NCBI GenBank assembly: GCA_030765605.1 | Contig: JAVCCG010000139.1 | Coordinates: 1-25,238, forward strand | Length of the DNA stretch: 25,238 nucleotides | Direction: 5' to 3' | Source of the DNA: Candidatus Alcyoniella australis | Lineage (GTDB): Bacteria; Lernaellota; Lernaellaia; JAVCCG01; Alcyoniellaceae | In this document: piece by piece, positions 7,829 to 16,787 of the stretch | Layout of the letters: each line of letters starts with the position of its first letter | Numbering within the stretch: the first letter of the stretch is position 1 | Program-made: the position numbers and the translations under genes | The notes under the pieces: generated by a model | The model's database searches: none | Told to the model about the DNA's origin: nothing | What the model saw: only the letters and a program-made list of their open reading frames with translations

Positions 7829-7849
7829 AACGGGTCGGCGCGACCCGTT
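7829..7849 (-). other. Hairpin in the ftsA-ftsZ spacer
   Basis: A perfect nine-base-pair stem (AACGGGTCG with CGACCCGTT) and three-base loop begins two bases after the ftsA stop and ends well before the ftsZ ribosome site. No T-run follows, so it is not a standard terminator. It could stabilise or process the message and so adjust FtsZ output relative to upstream genes. Confidence 0.6.
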
Positions 7850-7851
7850 TG

Positions 7852-9105
7852 TCAACTAATGAAATCCTTGATCCACTCACGCATCCGCGACCACACCCCG
7901 TCGAACGTTTGACGGTCGCGAATACGAAACTTGGCCCCCTCTTCGGCGTCGATTCCGTAGGCCACCAGCCCCACGGCCGTGGCGAACTGCGGGCCGTTGA
8001 CCACGTCGGTCAGCCCGCCGACGTTGATCGGCTTGCCCACGCGCACCGGGCAGTTGAAGATCCCCTCGGCGACCTCGATCATCCCGGGCATGTTCGAGGC
8101 TCCGCCGGTGAGAACCATTCCCGCCGGAACGCGCTCGGTCAGGCCGACCTTCTCCAGCTCGCGCTGCACCAGCAGGAAGATCTCCTCCACACGCTGCTCG
8201 ATGATCTCGCACAGGATCTGGCGCGAGACCACGCGCGGTTTGCGGCCGCCCACGGTCGGCACCTCCACCGCCTCCTTGGAGTTGACCAGCTTGGTGGTGG
8301 CGCAGCCGTAGCGGATCTTCAGCTCCTCGGCCGAGGGTTGCGCCGGCGTGCGCAGCCCCAGGGCGATGTCGTTGGTAATGTGCGCTCCGCCCAGTGCCAG
8401 CACCGCCGAGTGCCGCAGCGTGCCGCCGATAAACACCGCCAGGTCCGAGGTCCCGCCGCCGATGTCGAGCAGCGCCACGCCCAATTCCTTCTCCTCCTCG
8501 TCGAGCACGCCGTAGGAACTGGCCAGCGGCTCGAGCACGATGTCCATCACGTTCAGCCCGGTCTGGTTGCAGCACTTGATGATGTTGGCCGCCGAGGCCA
8601 CGGCGCCGGTGACGATGTGGCAATTGACCTCCAGCCGCACGCCACGCATGCCCACCGGGTCGTTCACGCCGTCCTGCTGGTCGACCTTGAACCCGTTGGG
8701 GATCACGTGAATCACCTCGCGGTCCATCGGAATCGCCACGGCCTTGGCCGCCTCGATTACCCGCCCGACGTCGCGCGCATGGACTTCCTTGTCGCGGATC
8801 GCGATCACGCCGTGGCTGTTGAACCCGCGGATGTGACCGCCGGCGATGCCGACGAACACGCTGACGATGTCGCAGCCGGCCATCAGTTCGGCCTCCTCGA
8901 CCGCCTTGCGGATCGAGGCCACCGTGCTCTCGATGTTGATCACCACGCCCTTGCGCAATCCCCTGCTCGGGGTGGTGCCGATGCCGACGATCTCGATTCG
9001 CGGCCGAGAGGAATCCCCTTCGTTGTCCACGAGCTGGCCAACGACCGTGCAGACCTTGGTCGTGCCGATGTCCAGCCCGACGAGGATTTCGTCGCCTCGC
9101 CTCAT
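7852..9105 (-). CDS. ftsA: Cell division protein FtsA
   Basis: A 417-residue actin-like ATPase that tethers FtsZ filaments to the membrane and recruits later division proteins. Visible motifs are the phosphate-1 loop VGLDIGTTKVCTVVG (9-23), phosphate-2 LLDIGGGTSDLAVF and the adenosine motif GMVLTGGASNMPGM. The last 14 residues (VWSRMREWIKDFIS) form the amphipathic membrane-targeting helix typical of FtsA. Its start overlaps the ftsQ stop by ATGA, with GGGGGGAGA immediately upstream, implying coupled translation. Length is normal. Confidence 0.97.
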   Translation of the reverse strand: MRRGDEILVGLDIGTTKVCTVVGQLVDNEGDSSRPRIEIVGIGTTPSRGLRKGVVINIESTVASIRKAVEEAELMAGCDIVSVFVGIAGGHIRGFNSHGVIAIRDKEVHARDVGRVIEAAKAVAIPMDREVIHVIPNGFKVDQQDGVNDPVGMRGVRLEVNCHIVTGAVASAANIIKCCNQTGLNVMDIVLEPLASSYGVLDEEEKELGVALLDIGGGTSDLAVFIGGTLRHSAVLALGGAHITNDIALGLRTPAQPSAEELKIRYGCATTKLVNSKEAVEVPTVGGRKPRVVSRQILCEIIEQRVEEIFLLVQRELEKVGLTERVPAGMVLTGGASNMPGMIEVAEGIFNCPVRVGKPINVGGLTDVVNGPQFATAVGLVAYGIDAEEGAKFRIRDRQTFDGVWSRMREWIKDFIS

Positions 9106-9947
9106 CTTCTCCCCCCCGTTGTTTTCAGCCTGATGAACGCCCGCTGGGGCACTGAGACGTCGGTCCAGCTTAGTCGCGCTGCCCGCGATCCCAGGGCCGC
9201 GTGAAGCGCCTCGAGCCGCTCGAGCTTTTCAGCGAATCCGCCGCGACCCATCTCGATCCAGATGCCGTGGTCCAGAGTGACCATCGACAACCCGCGCACT
9301 GGGTCGTAATGCACCTCGCTCAAGTCCGACAGCTCGCTTTCATCGCTGAGCTGGGCCACGCGAATCAGCTCGACCGCCTCGGCCAGGCTGAACAGCGCCT
9401 CGCTCTGGTTTGCGGCAAAGTCCGCCTCGCGCAGGCCGCTGATCAGGATGAAGTCATGGCTCTCCCCGGGCTCGACCTCCTTGAACAACATCCCCTGCGG
9501 ATTGACGTAATAGTCCTGTTCCATCCGCGCTACGGCGAGCACCTGTTGCTCGACAACGTCGACGATCAGCCGGTCGGGCAGCTCGCGCGCCACGCGCGCA
9601 TCCTCAATCCAGTGATTGCGTTGCAGCCGTTCGCGCAGTTCCTGTAGGTCGACGTCGAACAGGTGCTGATCAGCACTTAGCCCCAGCAGTCCGATCACCT
9701 CCGTGCGCGGCACGTGACGCAGGCCGCTGATCCTGACGTCGCGCACGCGGAACAGTTCGCCGGTGGCCGCGGCCAGGCCGGCCCAGCCGACCAGCGCCAA
9801 GATCAGCACCGTGGGCACCGCCTTACGCATAAACGGCCAGAAGCCCTCGTGCAGGTCGCGCAGCAGACCGCGTACCCGGGAGCGCAGCCGGAATTTGGCG
9901 CGCTTGGCCCGCAGTTGTCTGCGCTTGTGTTCGCGGAAATCGAACAC
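9102..9947 (-). CDS. ftsQ: Cell division protein FtsQ/DivIB
   Basis: A 281-residue bitopic inner-membrane protein that links FtsA/FtsZ to the septal wall synthases through FtsL. It has a highly basic cytoplasmic N-terminus (1-42), one membrane helix at about 43-62 (AVPTVLILALVGWAGLAA), then a periplasmic POTRA domain at about 66-135 (FRVRDVRISGLRHVP, ending in ARELPDRLIVDVVEQ) and the beta domain. The start is GTG, supported by GGGGAG eight bases upstream; it lies four bases after the ddl stop. A low-similarity family, but the architecture and position between ddl and ftsA make the call firm. Confidence 0.95.
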   Translation of the reverse strand: MFDFREHKRRQLRAKRAKFRLRSRVRGLLRDLHEGFWPFMRKAVPTVLILALVGWAGLAAATGELFRVRDVRISGLRHVPRTEVIGLLGLSADQHLFDVDLQELRERLQRNHWIEDARVARELPDRLIVDVVEQQVLAVARMEQDYYVNPQGMLFKEVEPGESHDFILISGLREADFAANQSEALFSLAEAVELIRVAQLSDESELSDLSEVHYDPVRGLSMVTLDHGIWIEMGRGGFAEKLERLEALHAALGSRAARLSWTDVSVPQRAFIRLKTTGGRR

Positions 9948-9951
9948 GCGT

Positions 9952-10875
9952 TTAGCTCCCCACTTTCAGACCCGCGCCGAGCAGGATGCGCTCGACCAGG
10001 TCGTCGAACTCGATGCCCGCGGCCCGCGCGATCTTGGGCAGCAGGCTGGTCTGGGTCAGTCCCGGCAGCGTGTTGACCTCGAGCAGCCACCAGCCGTTGT
10101 TCCCATCAAGGATCAAGTCGACCCGCGTGCCGCCGGCGCAACCCAGCGCCGTATGCGCGCGCCGCGCCAGGTCCAGCGCCTCGAGTTCGCGCTCGGGCTC
10201 GATCGGTGCCGGACAGAGGTAGTCGGTCATGCCCTGGGTGTACTTGGCCTCGTAGTTGTAGAACTCAAGCTTGGGCCGCACCTCGACCGTGCCCAGGGCC
10301 TCGCCGTCGAGCACGCCGACGTTGATCTCGCGTCCCTTGATGTAGCGCTCGAGGATCACCCTTCGATCAAAGCGCAACGCCTCCTCCAGCGCCGCTTTGA
10401 GCTGCCCAGCCTCGCGCACGATCGAGATCCCCATTGACGAGCCCTCGGTGGTCGGCTTGACCACCAGCGGCAGCTCCAACGGCAGGTCATCGAGGGACAC
10501 TTCCTCGGCCGACCCGGGCTCGATCAGCGCCCACTGCGGCACGGGCAAGTCCGCGGCCTGGAACAGCCGTTTGCTGATCACCTTATCCATCGCCACGGCG
10601 CTGGCGGTCACGCCCGAGCCGGTGTAGGGGATGCGCATCAGCTCGAGCAGGCCCTGGACGCAGCCGTCCTCGCCCCATTTGCCATGCAGCGCGTTGTAGA
10701 CCAGCTCCACGCCGTGGCGCTCAAGCTGCAACGCCAGGTCGCGTCCCACATCGATGCGCACCACCTCGTAGCCCTTGCGCTGCAGCGCATCGCACACCGC
10801 AGCGCCGGTGTTGAACGAGACCTCCCGTTCGCTGCTGGGACCGCCGAGCAATACCCCGACCCGTTTGCCGCTCAT
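9952..10875 (-). CDS. ddl: D-alanine--D-alanine ligase
   Basis: A 307-residue cytoplasmic ATP-grasp ligase that joins two D-Ala for addition by MurF. It starts MSGKRVGVLLGGPSSEREVS, which includes the substrate-binding SxE motif, and has ALHGKWGEDG, VVKPTTEGSSMGIS, ILERYIKGREINVGVL and the C-terminal metal and phosphate region LLEVNTLPGLTQTSLLP. The tyrosine in the omega-loop segment FYNYEAKY points to D-Ala rather than D-lactate as second substrate. The usual PGMT reads PGLT here. The start at 10875 overlaps the murB stop by ATGA; a longer in-frame form to 10905 would run into murB and lacks support. Confidence 0.96.
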   Translation of the reverse strand: MSGKRVGVLLGGPSSEREVSFNTGAAVCDALQRKGYEVVRIDVGRDLALQLERHGVELVYNALHGKWGEDGCVQGLLELMRIPYTGSGVTASAVAMDKVISKRLFQAADLPVPQWALIEPGSAEEVSLDDLPLELPLVVKPTTEGSSMGISIVREAGQLKAALEEALRFDRRVILERYIKGREINVGVLDGEALGTVEVRPKLEFYNYEAKYTQGMTDYLCPAPIEPERELEALDLARRAHTALGCAGGTRVDLILDGNNGWWLLEVNTLPGLTQTSLLPKIARAAGIEFDDLVERILLGAGLKVGS

Positions 10876-11795
10876 GCGAAATCTCCCAACAGCTTGACCT
10901 CGCACTCGAGGGTCAGACCGAAGCTCTGACGCACGCGCTGCCTGACCAGCCCGATCAGCTCGTAGATGTCGTTGGCGCTACCGTTTTTATCGTTGACGAT
11001 AAAATTGGCGTGATGCTCGCTGACCTGCGCACCGCCGACCCGCAGCCCCTTGCAGCCCGCGGTCTCGATCAGCCGCGCCGCGTGCTCGCCCGGCGGGTTG
11101 CGAAACACCGAGCCCGCGCAAGGTAGGTACTGCGGATGATGCTCGGCGCGCCAGGCGAGCATCGCCTCGACTTTGCGCGCCACGTCTTGGCGCTCGCCCT
11201 TTTGCAACTCCATACGGCAGGAGAGGATCACCGCTCCCGCGGGCAGCTCGACCGCGCGGTAGGAGAAGTCGACCTCTTCGCGCGCCAGCCATTGCGCACT
11301 GCCCTCGGCGTTCATCAGCCGCAGTTCGCGCACCAAGTCGTAGATCTCGCCGTCGCGCGTGCCCGCGTTCATCCGTAGCGCCCCACCGAGGTTGCCCGGA
11401 ATTCCGGCGGCGAACTCAAATCCGGTCCAACCGTGCTCCAGGCACAGCTCGGTCAGCCGCCTGACCGAACACCCCGCGTCCACGCGCAACAGCACGCCCC
11501 TGTCTGATTGCGACTCGAGCTCGATCGCGCCCATGCGCTCGCGGATCAGCACTGCCAACGCCGGCAGGCCGCTGTCCGCCACCAGCACGTTGGAACAGGC
11601 GCCGAGAACCTGTAGCTCCATCCCGGCCTCGGCCGCAGCACGCAGCACAAAAGCCAACTCGTCCTCGTCGTCCGGTTCGACCAGTCCCCAGGCCGGACCG
11701 CCCACGCCAAAGGTGGTGTAATCCGACAGCAGCTCGTTGCGCTTGAAGCGCTCGCCCAGCCGCCTGGCAAGCAGTTTTGCCAGCTGTTCGCTCAT
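10872..11795 (-). CDS. murB: UDP-N-acetylenolpyruvoylglucosamine reductase
   Basis: A 307-residue FAD enzyme that reduces enolpyruvyl-UDP-GlcNAc to UDP-MurNAc in the cytoplasm. Motifs are TTFGVGGPA near the start, GIPGNLGGALRMNAG in the FAD domain, AGSVFRNPPG with the catalytic Ser, and GCKGLRVGGAQVSEHHANFIVN near the end. The short length and AGSVFRNP motif fit type II MurB. The usual FAD-loop LGxGSN reads LGACSN, a mild variation. It lies between murC and ddl with ATGA overlaps on both sides; this position is common outside the enterobacteria. Confidence 0.95.
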   Translation of the reverse strand: MSEQLAKLLARRLGERFKRNELLSDYTTFGVGGPAWGLVEPDDEDELAFVLRAAAEAGMELQVLGACSNVLVADSGLPALAVLIRERMGAIELESQSDRGVLLRVDAGCSVRRLTELCLEHGWTGFEFAAGIPGNLGGALRMNAGTRDGEIYDLVRELRLMNAEGSAQWLAREEVDFSYRAVELPAGAVILSCRMELQKGERQDVARKVEAMLAWRAEHHPQYLPCAGSVFRNPPGEHAARLIETAGCKGLRVGGAQVSEHHANFIVNDKNGSANDIYELIGLVRQRVRQSFGLTLECEVKLLGDFA

Positions 11796-13180
11796 CGACC
11801 CTCCTCACGGCGGCGCAGGCTGTCCAGCAGGATGTCGGCAAGCTTGGTCACGTCTCCCGCGCCGAGGGTGAACAACACGTCGCCGCGTCCGGCCCGGCCG
11901 ACCATCAGCTCCACAGCGTGGCTGTGATCGTCGGCCACCAACACGTCGGGGTGGCCGTGCTCGCGCAGTCGTCGGGCCAAAGCGTCGGCGCTGATCCCCT
12001 CCAGCGGCTGCTCGCCCGCGGCGTAGATCGGCATCACCACCACGGTTGCGGCCGCGTCAAAGGCCTGGGCGAACTCGTCGAGCAGGTCGGCCACCCGCGA
12101 GTAGCGGTGCGGCTGGAACAGCGCGCGGATCGGCCGACCGTACCCCTCGGCCGCGGCTTCGAGTGTGCCGCTGATCTCCGCGGGGTGGTGGGCGTAGTCG
12201 TCCACGATCGTTATGCCCGCGGCCTCGCCGCGAATGTCGAAACGTCGTCCGACCCCGCCGAAGTCGCGCAGCCCCTCGGACGCCGCCTCGAACGGCACGT
12301 TGAGCTCCGCGGCCACGGCCAGCGTGGCCAGGGCGTTGGCCACGTGGTGTTTGCCGGGCATGCCCAGCCGCACCCGGCCCAGCCTGCCGCGCTCGGCGTC
12401 GTGCACCTCAAAGGTCGTGTTGTGCTCCTTGATCTCGATGTCCACGGCCGTCAGATCGGCCGGCTCGTTCACCGCGTAGGTGGCGTAGCGCTTCTTGACC
12501 TGCGGCAGAATCTTGCGCACCAGCGGGCTGTCCACGCAGAGGATCGCCTGGCCGTAAAACGGCACCTTGTTAATGAACCCGACGAAGGTCTCCAGCAGCT
12601 GATCCAGGTCGCGGTAGTGGTTCATATGCTCGCGGTCGATGTTGGTCACCACGGCCACCGTCGGGCTGAGCAGTATGAAGCTGCCGTCGCTCTCGTCAGC
12701 CTCGGCCACCAGGTTCGGCCCCTGACCCAGCCGCGCGTTGGAGCCGATGGACTCGAGCCTGCCGCCGATGACCACCGTGGGGTCCAGGCCTGCGAAGCGC
12801 AGCACCGTGGCGATCATGCTGGTGGTCGTGGTCTTGCCGTGGGTGCCGGCCACGGCCACGCCGTACTTCATCCGCATCAGCTCGGCGAGCATCTCCGCGC
12901 GCGGGATCACCGGGATCCCCAGCCGCTGGGCGGCCTGCACCTCGGGGTTGTCCGGGCCGACCGCGGAGCTGATCACGATCACGTCCGCGCCGCGCACCGC
13001 CTCAGGGTCGTGACCCAGGCCGACCTTGCCGCCCAGGGTCTGCAAGCGATGCGTAACGTCGCTGCGACGCATGTCCGAGCCGGTGACCTCGTACCCCAGG
13101 TTGAGCAGCACCTCGGCAATGCCGCTCATGCCGATGCCGCCGATGCCTACGAAATGGATCCGTCGCGCCCTACCGAACAT
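11792..13180 (-). CDS. murC: UDP-N-acetylmuramate--L-alanine ligase
   Basis: A 462-residue cytoplasmic Mur ligase that adds L-Ala to UDP-MurNAc. The N-terminal UDP-binding Rossmann part has HFVGIGGIGMSGIAEVL (9-25), the MurC hallmark. The central ATPase P-loop is GTHGKTTTT (112-120), followed by EADESDGSF and the C-terminal VDDYAHHPAEI and LFQPHRYSR motifs. The start at 13180 is preceded by AAAGGGGGG. It overlaps the end of murG by 11 bases. A longer in-frame form to 13213 would lie inside murG and does not resemble the family. Confidence 0.97.
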   Translation of the reverse strand: MFGRARRIHFVGIGGIGMSGIAEVLLNLGYEVTGSDMRRSDVTHRLQTLGGKVGLGHDPEAVRGADVIVISSAVGPDNPEVQAAQRLGIPVIPRAEMLAELMRMKYGVAVAGTHGKTTTTSMIATVLRFAGLDPTVVIGGRLESIGSNARLGQGPNLVAEADESDGSFILLSPTVAVVTNIDREHMNHYRDLDQLLETFVGFINKVPFYGQAILCVDSPLVRKILPQVKKRYATYAVNEPADLTAVDIEIKEHNTTFEVHDAERGRLGRVRLGMPGKHHVANALATLAVAAELNVPFEAASEGLRDFGGVGRRFDIRGEAAGITIVDDYAHHPAEISGTLEAAAEGYGRPIRALFQPHRYSRVADLLDEFAQAFDAAATVVVMPIYAAGEQPLEGISADALARRLREHGHPDVLVADDHSHAVELMVGRAGRGDVLFTLGAGDVTKLADILLDSLRRREEGR

Positions 13181-14261
13181 CGTCGCCCCCCTTTGCGAGC
13201 CCTTGGCAGACATCGGCCACCCGCTGCGCCGCGTCGGGCCGTCCCAGCTCGAGGGCCGCGCGCGACATGCTGCGCAGCCGCTGCGGATCGGCGGACAGCT
13301 CGCGGATCAGCTCGGCCAGCCGCCGGGCCGTGCACTGCTCGTCGCTAAGCAGGATCGCGGCCCCGGACTGGGCCAGCTCGCGCGCGTTGCCGGTCTGGTG
13401 ATCGTCCGCAGCATAGGGGTAGGGCACCAAAATCGAGGGCAGGCCCACCGCGGCCAGCTCCGAGACCGCCGATGCCCCGGCGCGGCAGATCGCCAGATCG
13501 GCCGCCGAGTAGGCTGCGGCCATATCGTCGATAAACGGCTCGACCTCGATCTCGAGCCCGGCGTCGCGGTAATCCGCGCGCACCTGCTCCAGGTCGAGCC
13601 CTCCGGCCTGGTGCCTGACGTTGGGCTTGAATCCTTCGGCCGCGAGCAAGCCAAGCGCGCCGCAGGCCGCGCGGTTGATGGTGCGCGCCCCCTGGCTGCC
13701 GCCGAAGACCAGCAGACTGCGCAGCCCCTCGATCGCTTCGGGCGTCTTGGCAGCGGCCGCGATATCGGGCCGGATCGGGTTGCCGGTGTGCACGCTTTTA
13801 ATCGCGCCCAGCCGCTGCGCCGTAGAGCTGAAGTGCACGCAGGCGCGCTGGGCCACTCGCGAGAGCAGGCGGTTGGTCAGTCCGGGAATCGAGTTGGGCT
13901 CGAGGATCACCCGCGGCCGACGCCCGATGAACGCCGCGAGCATCGCCGGAGCCGAGGCGTATCCGCCCACTCCGAGCACTACCGACGGATTGAAGCGGCG
14001 CTGGATTTTCAGCGAGCGCCACAGCGCCGGCACAATCCGCACCAGGGCCAGCAAGCGCGACAGCGGCCCCAGCCCCTTGATTCCCGAGGTCTTGAGCAAT
14101 TCCAGAGGATAGCCCGTGGGCGGCACCATCCGCTCCTCGAGCCCGCCCTGCGCGCCGACGAACAGCACCTCGCCCGACTGCGGCTCGGCCCAGGCGTGCG
14201 CCACGGCCAACGCCGGGGCCACGTGACCGCCCGTACCGCCGCCGGCAATCAGCAGCCTCAT
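13170..14261 (-). CDS. murG: Lipid II synthase, UDP-GlcNAc transferase MurG
   Basis: A 363-residue peripheral membrane GT28 glycosyltransferase that adds GlcNAc to lipid I on the inner face of the membrane. It begins MRLLIAGGGTGGHVAPALAV, whose GGGTGGH loop (7-13) is diagnostic; a second glycine-rich loop, VFGGSQGARTIN, and the C-terminal donor-binding segment with ICRAGASAVSELAAVGLPSI are present. Start overlaps the ftsW stop by ATGA. An in-frame extension to 14366 falls within ftsW and is rejected. Confidence 0.97.
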   Translation of the reverse strand: MRLLIAGGGTGGHVAPALAVAHAWAEPQSGEVLFVGAQGGLEERMVPPTGYPLELLKTSGIKGLGPLSRLLALVRIVPALWRSLKIQRRFNPSVVLGVGGYASAPAMLAAFIGRRPRVILEPNSIPGLTNRLLSRVAQRACVHFSSTAQRLGAIKSVHTGNPIRPDIAAAAKTPEAIEGLRSLLVFGGSQGARTINRAACGALGLLAAEGFKPNVRHQAGGLDLEQVRADYRDAGLEIEVEPFIDDMAAAYSAADLAICRAGASAVSELAAVGLPSILVPYPYAADDHQTGNARELAQSGAAILLSDEQCTARRLAELIRELSADPQRLRSMSRAALELGRPDAAQRVADVCQGLAKGGDDVR

Positions 14262-15412
14262 CGCGCCCTCCAGTTGACCGCCGCGTTGGGCCGCGGCGTC
14301 AGCTCGTCGTACTCGCGATGGTGCGAGGCCACGTTGAGCACCACGCCGACCAGGAACATGCTGCACATCAGGCTCGATCCGCCGTAGCTCACCAGCGGCA
14401 GGGTCAGCCCCTTGGTCGGCAGCATGCCCATCACCACACCGGCGTTCATCAGCACCTGCAACGCAAACAACAGAGCCACACTAAAGGCCAGTAGGCGGCC
14501 GTAGTCGTCCCCGGCGCGCAGGCTGACGCGGATCATCCGCAGCACCATCACGCAGTAGATCGCCAGCAGCGCGCCGACCCCGAGCAGGCCGATCTCTTCG
14601 GCCACGTTGCTCAGAATGAAGTCGGTGTGCAGCTCGGGCACGAAGAATCCCTTTTGCGCGCCCTGCCCCAGCCCGACTCCGATCCAGCCGCCCTTGCCAA
14701 AGGCCACCAGGCTGTTGCAAAGCTGGTAGGCCGTTCCCTGGGGATCGCTCCACGGATCGAGAAACGAGGTCAGCCGAGCCAGGCGATAGGGCGCGGCTTT
14801 GATCGCCGCCATCGCCCCCAGCGAGCCGACCACGGTCAGCGCTCCCAGGTGCGCGTAGCGCGCCCCGCCCACGAAGAGCATGCCCAAGACCAGCGCCAAG
14901 AGCAGCACCGTGCCGCCGAAGTCGGGCTGCTTGTAGACCAGTAGCATCAGCACTCCGGGGATCAGCAGGTGCGGCGCCAGGCCGTTGGACAGACGCCTGA
15001 TCCGACCGCGCTTGACCGTGATCGAGTAGGCCAGAAACACCAGCAACGCGACCTTGGCGATTTCCAGCGGCTGGATCGTGAATCCGAAGAGCTTGAGCCA
15101 GCGTCGGCTGCCGTTGACCACCACCGACATTCCGGGCACGAACAGCAACGCCAGCAGTACGGCGGCCAAAGCCAACAGGCCGTAGGCGGTCTTGTTGTTG
15201 GTCAGCAGGTGGTAGTCCAGGTGTCGACCAACCAGCAACGCGCCCAGGCTGAGCACGGCCCAGACCAAATGGCGCTTGAGAAAATGAAACTCGCTGCCGA
15301 AACGCAGTTCGGCCGAGACAAAGGTCGCCGAGTAGACCATCACCACGCCGACCACCAGCAGCGCCAGGGCGCACAGCAGAATCACCGGATCGGTGCCGCG
15401 GGTGACGCGCAT
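14258..15412 (-). CDS. ftsW: Septal peptidoglycan glycosyltransferase FtsW
   Basis: A 384-residue SEDS-family membrane protein with about ten hydrophobic helices, which polymerises lipid II at the septum with FtsI. Family motifs include the first helix ending VVMVYSATFVSAE, KRHLVWAVLSLGALLVG, PLEIAKVALLVFLAY, LSNVAEEIGLLGV and the C-terminal GLTLPLVSYGGSSL. The dcw position between murD and murG identifies it as FtsW rather than the elongation enzyme RodA. TGATG joins it to murD. Confidence 0.96.
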   Translation of the reverse strand: MRVTRGTDPVILLCALALLVVGVVMVYSATFVSAELRFGSEFHFLKRHLVWAVLSLGALLVGRHLDYHLLTNNKTAYGLLALAAVLLALLFVPGMSVVVNGSRRWLKLFGFTIQPLEIAKVALLVFLAYSITVKRGRIRRLSNGLAPHLLIPGVLMLLVYKQPDFGGTVLLLALVLGMLFVGGARYAHLGALTVVGSLGAMAAIKAAPYRLARLTSFLDPWSDPQGTAYQLCNSLVAFGKGGWIGVGLGQGAQKGFFVPELHTDFILSNVAEEIGLLGVGALLAIYCVMVLRMIRVSLRAGDDYGRLLAFSVALLFALQVLMNAGVVMGMLPTKGLTLPLVSYGGSSLMCSMFLVGVVLNVASHHREYDELTPRPNAAVNWRAR

Positions 15413-16785
15413 CAGGCCTCCCCCCCGGCCAGCGTACGCACCGCTGCGGTAAAACTGCGGCCGCGGTGCTCGTAGTCATCGAACATGTCGAAGCTGGCGC
15501 AGGCCGGCGAAAGCAGCACGGACGCGTCCGGTGCGGCCAGCTCCAGCCCGAGCCGCACGGCCTGCTCCAGCGTGTCGCAACGCTCAAGGCGCGTCACGCC
15601 CTGCAGCACGTGTTGCAGTTCGTCGGCCGCCTCGCCGATCAACAGCACGGCCCGCGCGCGTTCGGCCACGGCCTCGCGCAGCACGCTGAAGTCCGCGCCC
15701 TTACCCCGTCCCCCGGCGATCAGCACCAGCGGCTCCTCGAACGAGCGCACGGCGGCGATCAGCGAATCGGGCGTGGTGGCCTTTGAATCGTTGTAGAAGC
15801 GCACGCCGCGGATCTCGCCCACCGGCTCGAGCCGGTGCGGCAGCGGAGCGAAATCCGCGACCCCGGCTGCCAGCGCCTCGCTGTCCGCGCCGGCCAACAG
15901 CGCGCAGCCGACCGCGGCCTCGAGGTTGAGCCGGTTGTGCGCGCCGAGCAGACGCCAGGACGTTATGTCGATCTCACATTGATCGCGTCCGGGCAAATTG
16001 CAGCGCAGCCTGTCGTGCTCCATGCGCAGATCGCCGCCCGGGCCGAAGGTCGCTATTCGCGCCGGGCTCTTGGCGGCGTGGGCTGCGATACGCGCATCGT
16101 CGGCCGGGATTACGATCCAATCCTCGGACGTCTGGTTGGCGAACAGCCGGGCCTTGGCCGCGGCATAGTCCTCGGGCCGCGCGTAGCGGTCGAGGTGGTC
16201 GTCGCCCAGGTTGAGCCAAACCGCCACGCGGGCGTGCAGCGAAGGCGCGGACTCGAGCTGGAACGAGCTGAGCTCGACCACCGCGAGCCGCGGCGCCTCC
16301 CCGCGCCTCTCGAGCAATTCGAGGGCCAGGTTGCTGAGCGGGTTGCCGATGTTACCGCCGAGGAACACGCGCCGACCCGCGGCGCGCAGCAAGTGCGCGC
16401 ACAGCGCGGCGCTGGTGGTCTTGCCGTTGGTGCCGGTAATCGCGATTAAGGGCAGGTCGATGCAGCCCAGGGCCAGCTCGACCTCGCCGATCACTCGCTG
16501 GCCGCGCTCAAGCGCCCGTCGCAGCGGAGCGATCGACAACGGCACGCCGGGGCTGACCACGATCAGGTCGCTCTGGGCCAGGGTCTCGTCGCGGTGACCG
16601 CCGAGTTCCACGCGGTCGGCCAGCGCCTCGAACTCGTCGAGTCGACCGGCGAACGCCTCGGGGCCCCGGCTGTCGCTGAGCAGCACCCGCGCTCCCAGTC
16701 GCCGAGCGAGCCGCGCCGCTGCCAGCCCGGAACGGGCCAGCCCGACGATCAGCACGCTTTGCGAGGCTAGGCTGTGGGTCGACAT
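15412..16785 (-). CDS. murD: UDP-N-acetylmuramoyl-L-alanine--D-glutamate ligase
   Basis: A 457-residue cytoplasmic Mur ligase that adds D-Glu to UDP-MurNAc-L-Ala. It begins with a Rossmann-like VLIVGLARSGLAAARLA (11-27), has the P-loop ITGTNGKTTSA (116-126), NLGDDHLDRY and the C-terminal FYNDSKATTPDS and LIAGGRGKGADF motifs of MurD. The ATG at 16785 lies two bases after the mraY stop. The reading frame stays open far upstream through mraY, but that stretch is an off-frame artefact. Confidence 0.96.
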   Translation of the reverse strand: MSTHSLASQSVLIVGLARSGLAAARLARRLGARVLLSDSRGPEAFAGRLDEFEALADRVELGGHRDETLAQSDLIVVSPGVPLSIAPLRRALERGQRVIGEVELALGCIDLPLIAITGTNGKTTSAALCAHLLRAAGRRVFLGGNIGNPLSNLALELLERRGEAPRLAVVELSSFQLESAPSLHARVAVWLNLGDDHLDRYARPEDYAAAKARLFANQTSEDWIVIPADDARIAAHAAKSPARIATFGPGGDLRMEHDRLRCNLPGRDQCEIDITSWRLLGAHNRLNLEAAVGCALLAGADSEALAAGVADFAPLPHRLEPVGEIRGVRFYNDSKATTPDSLIAAVRSFEEPLVLIAGGRGKGADFSVLREAVAERARAVLLIGEAADELQHVLQGVTRLERCDTLEQAVRLGLELAAPDASVLLSPACASFDMFDDYEHRGRSFTAAVRTLAGGEA

Positions 16786-16787
16786 CG

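Noticed and set aside
7666-9204. A 512-codon plus-strand reading frame opposite ftsA
   Set aside because: Antisense shadow with Asp/His-rich low-complexity translation; ftsA has intact motifs and C-terminal helix.
11777-13348. A 523-codon plus-strand reading frame opposite murC
   Set aside because: Antisense shadow of murC and part of murG, with a His/Arg/Gly-rich translation and no recognisable motif.
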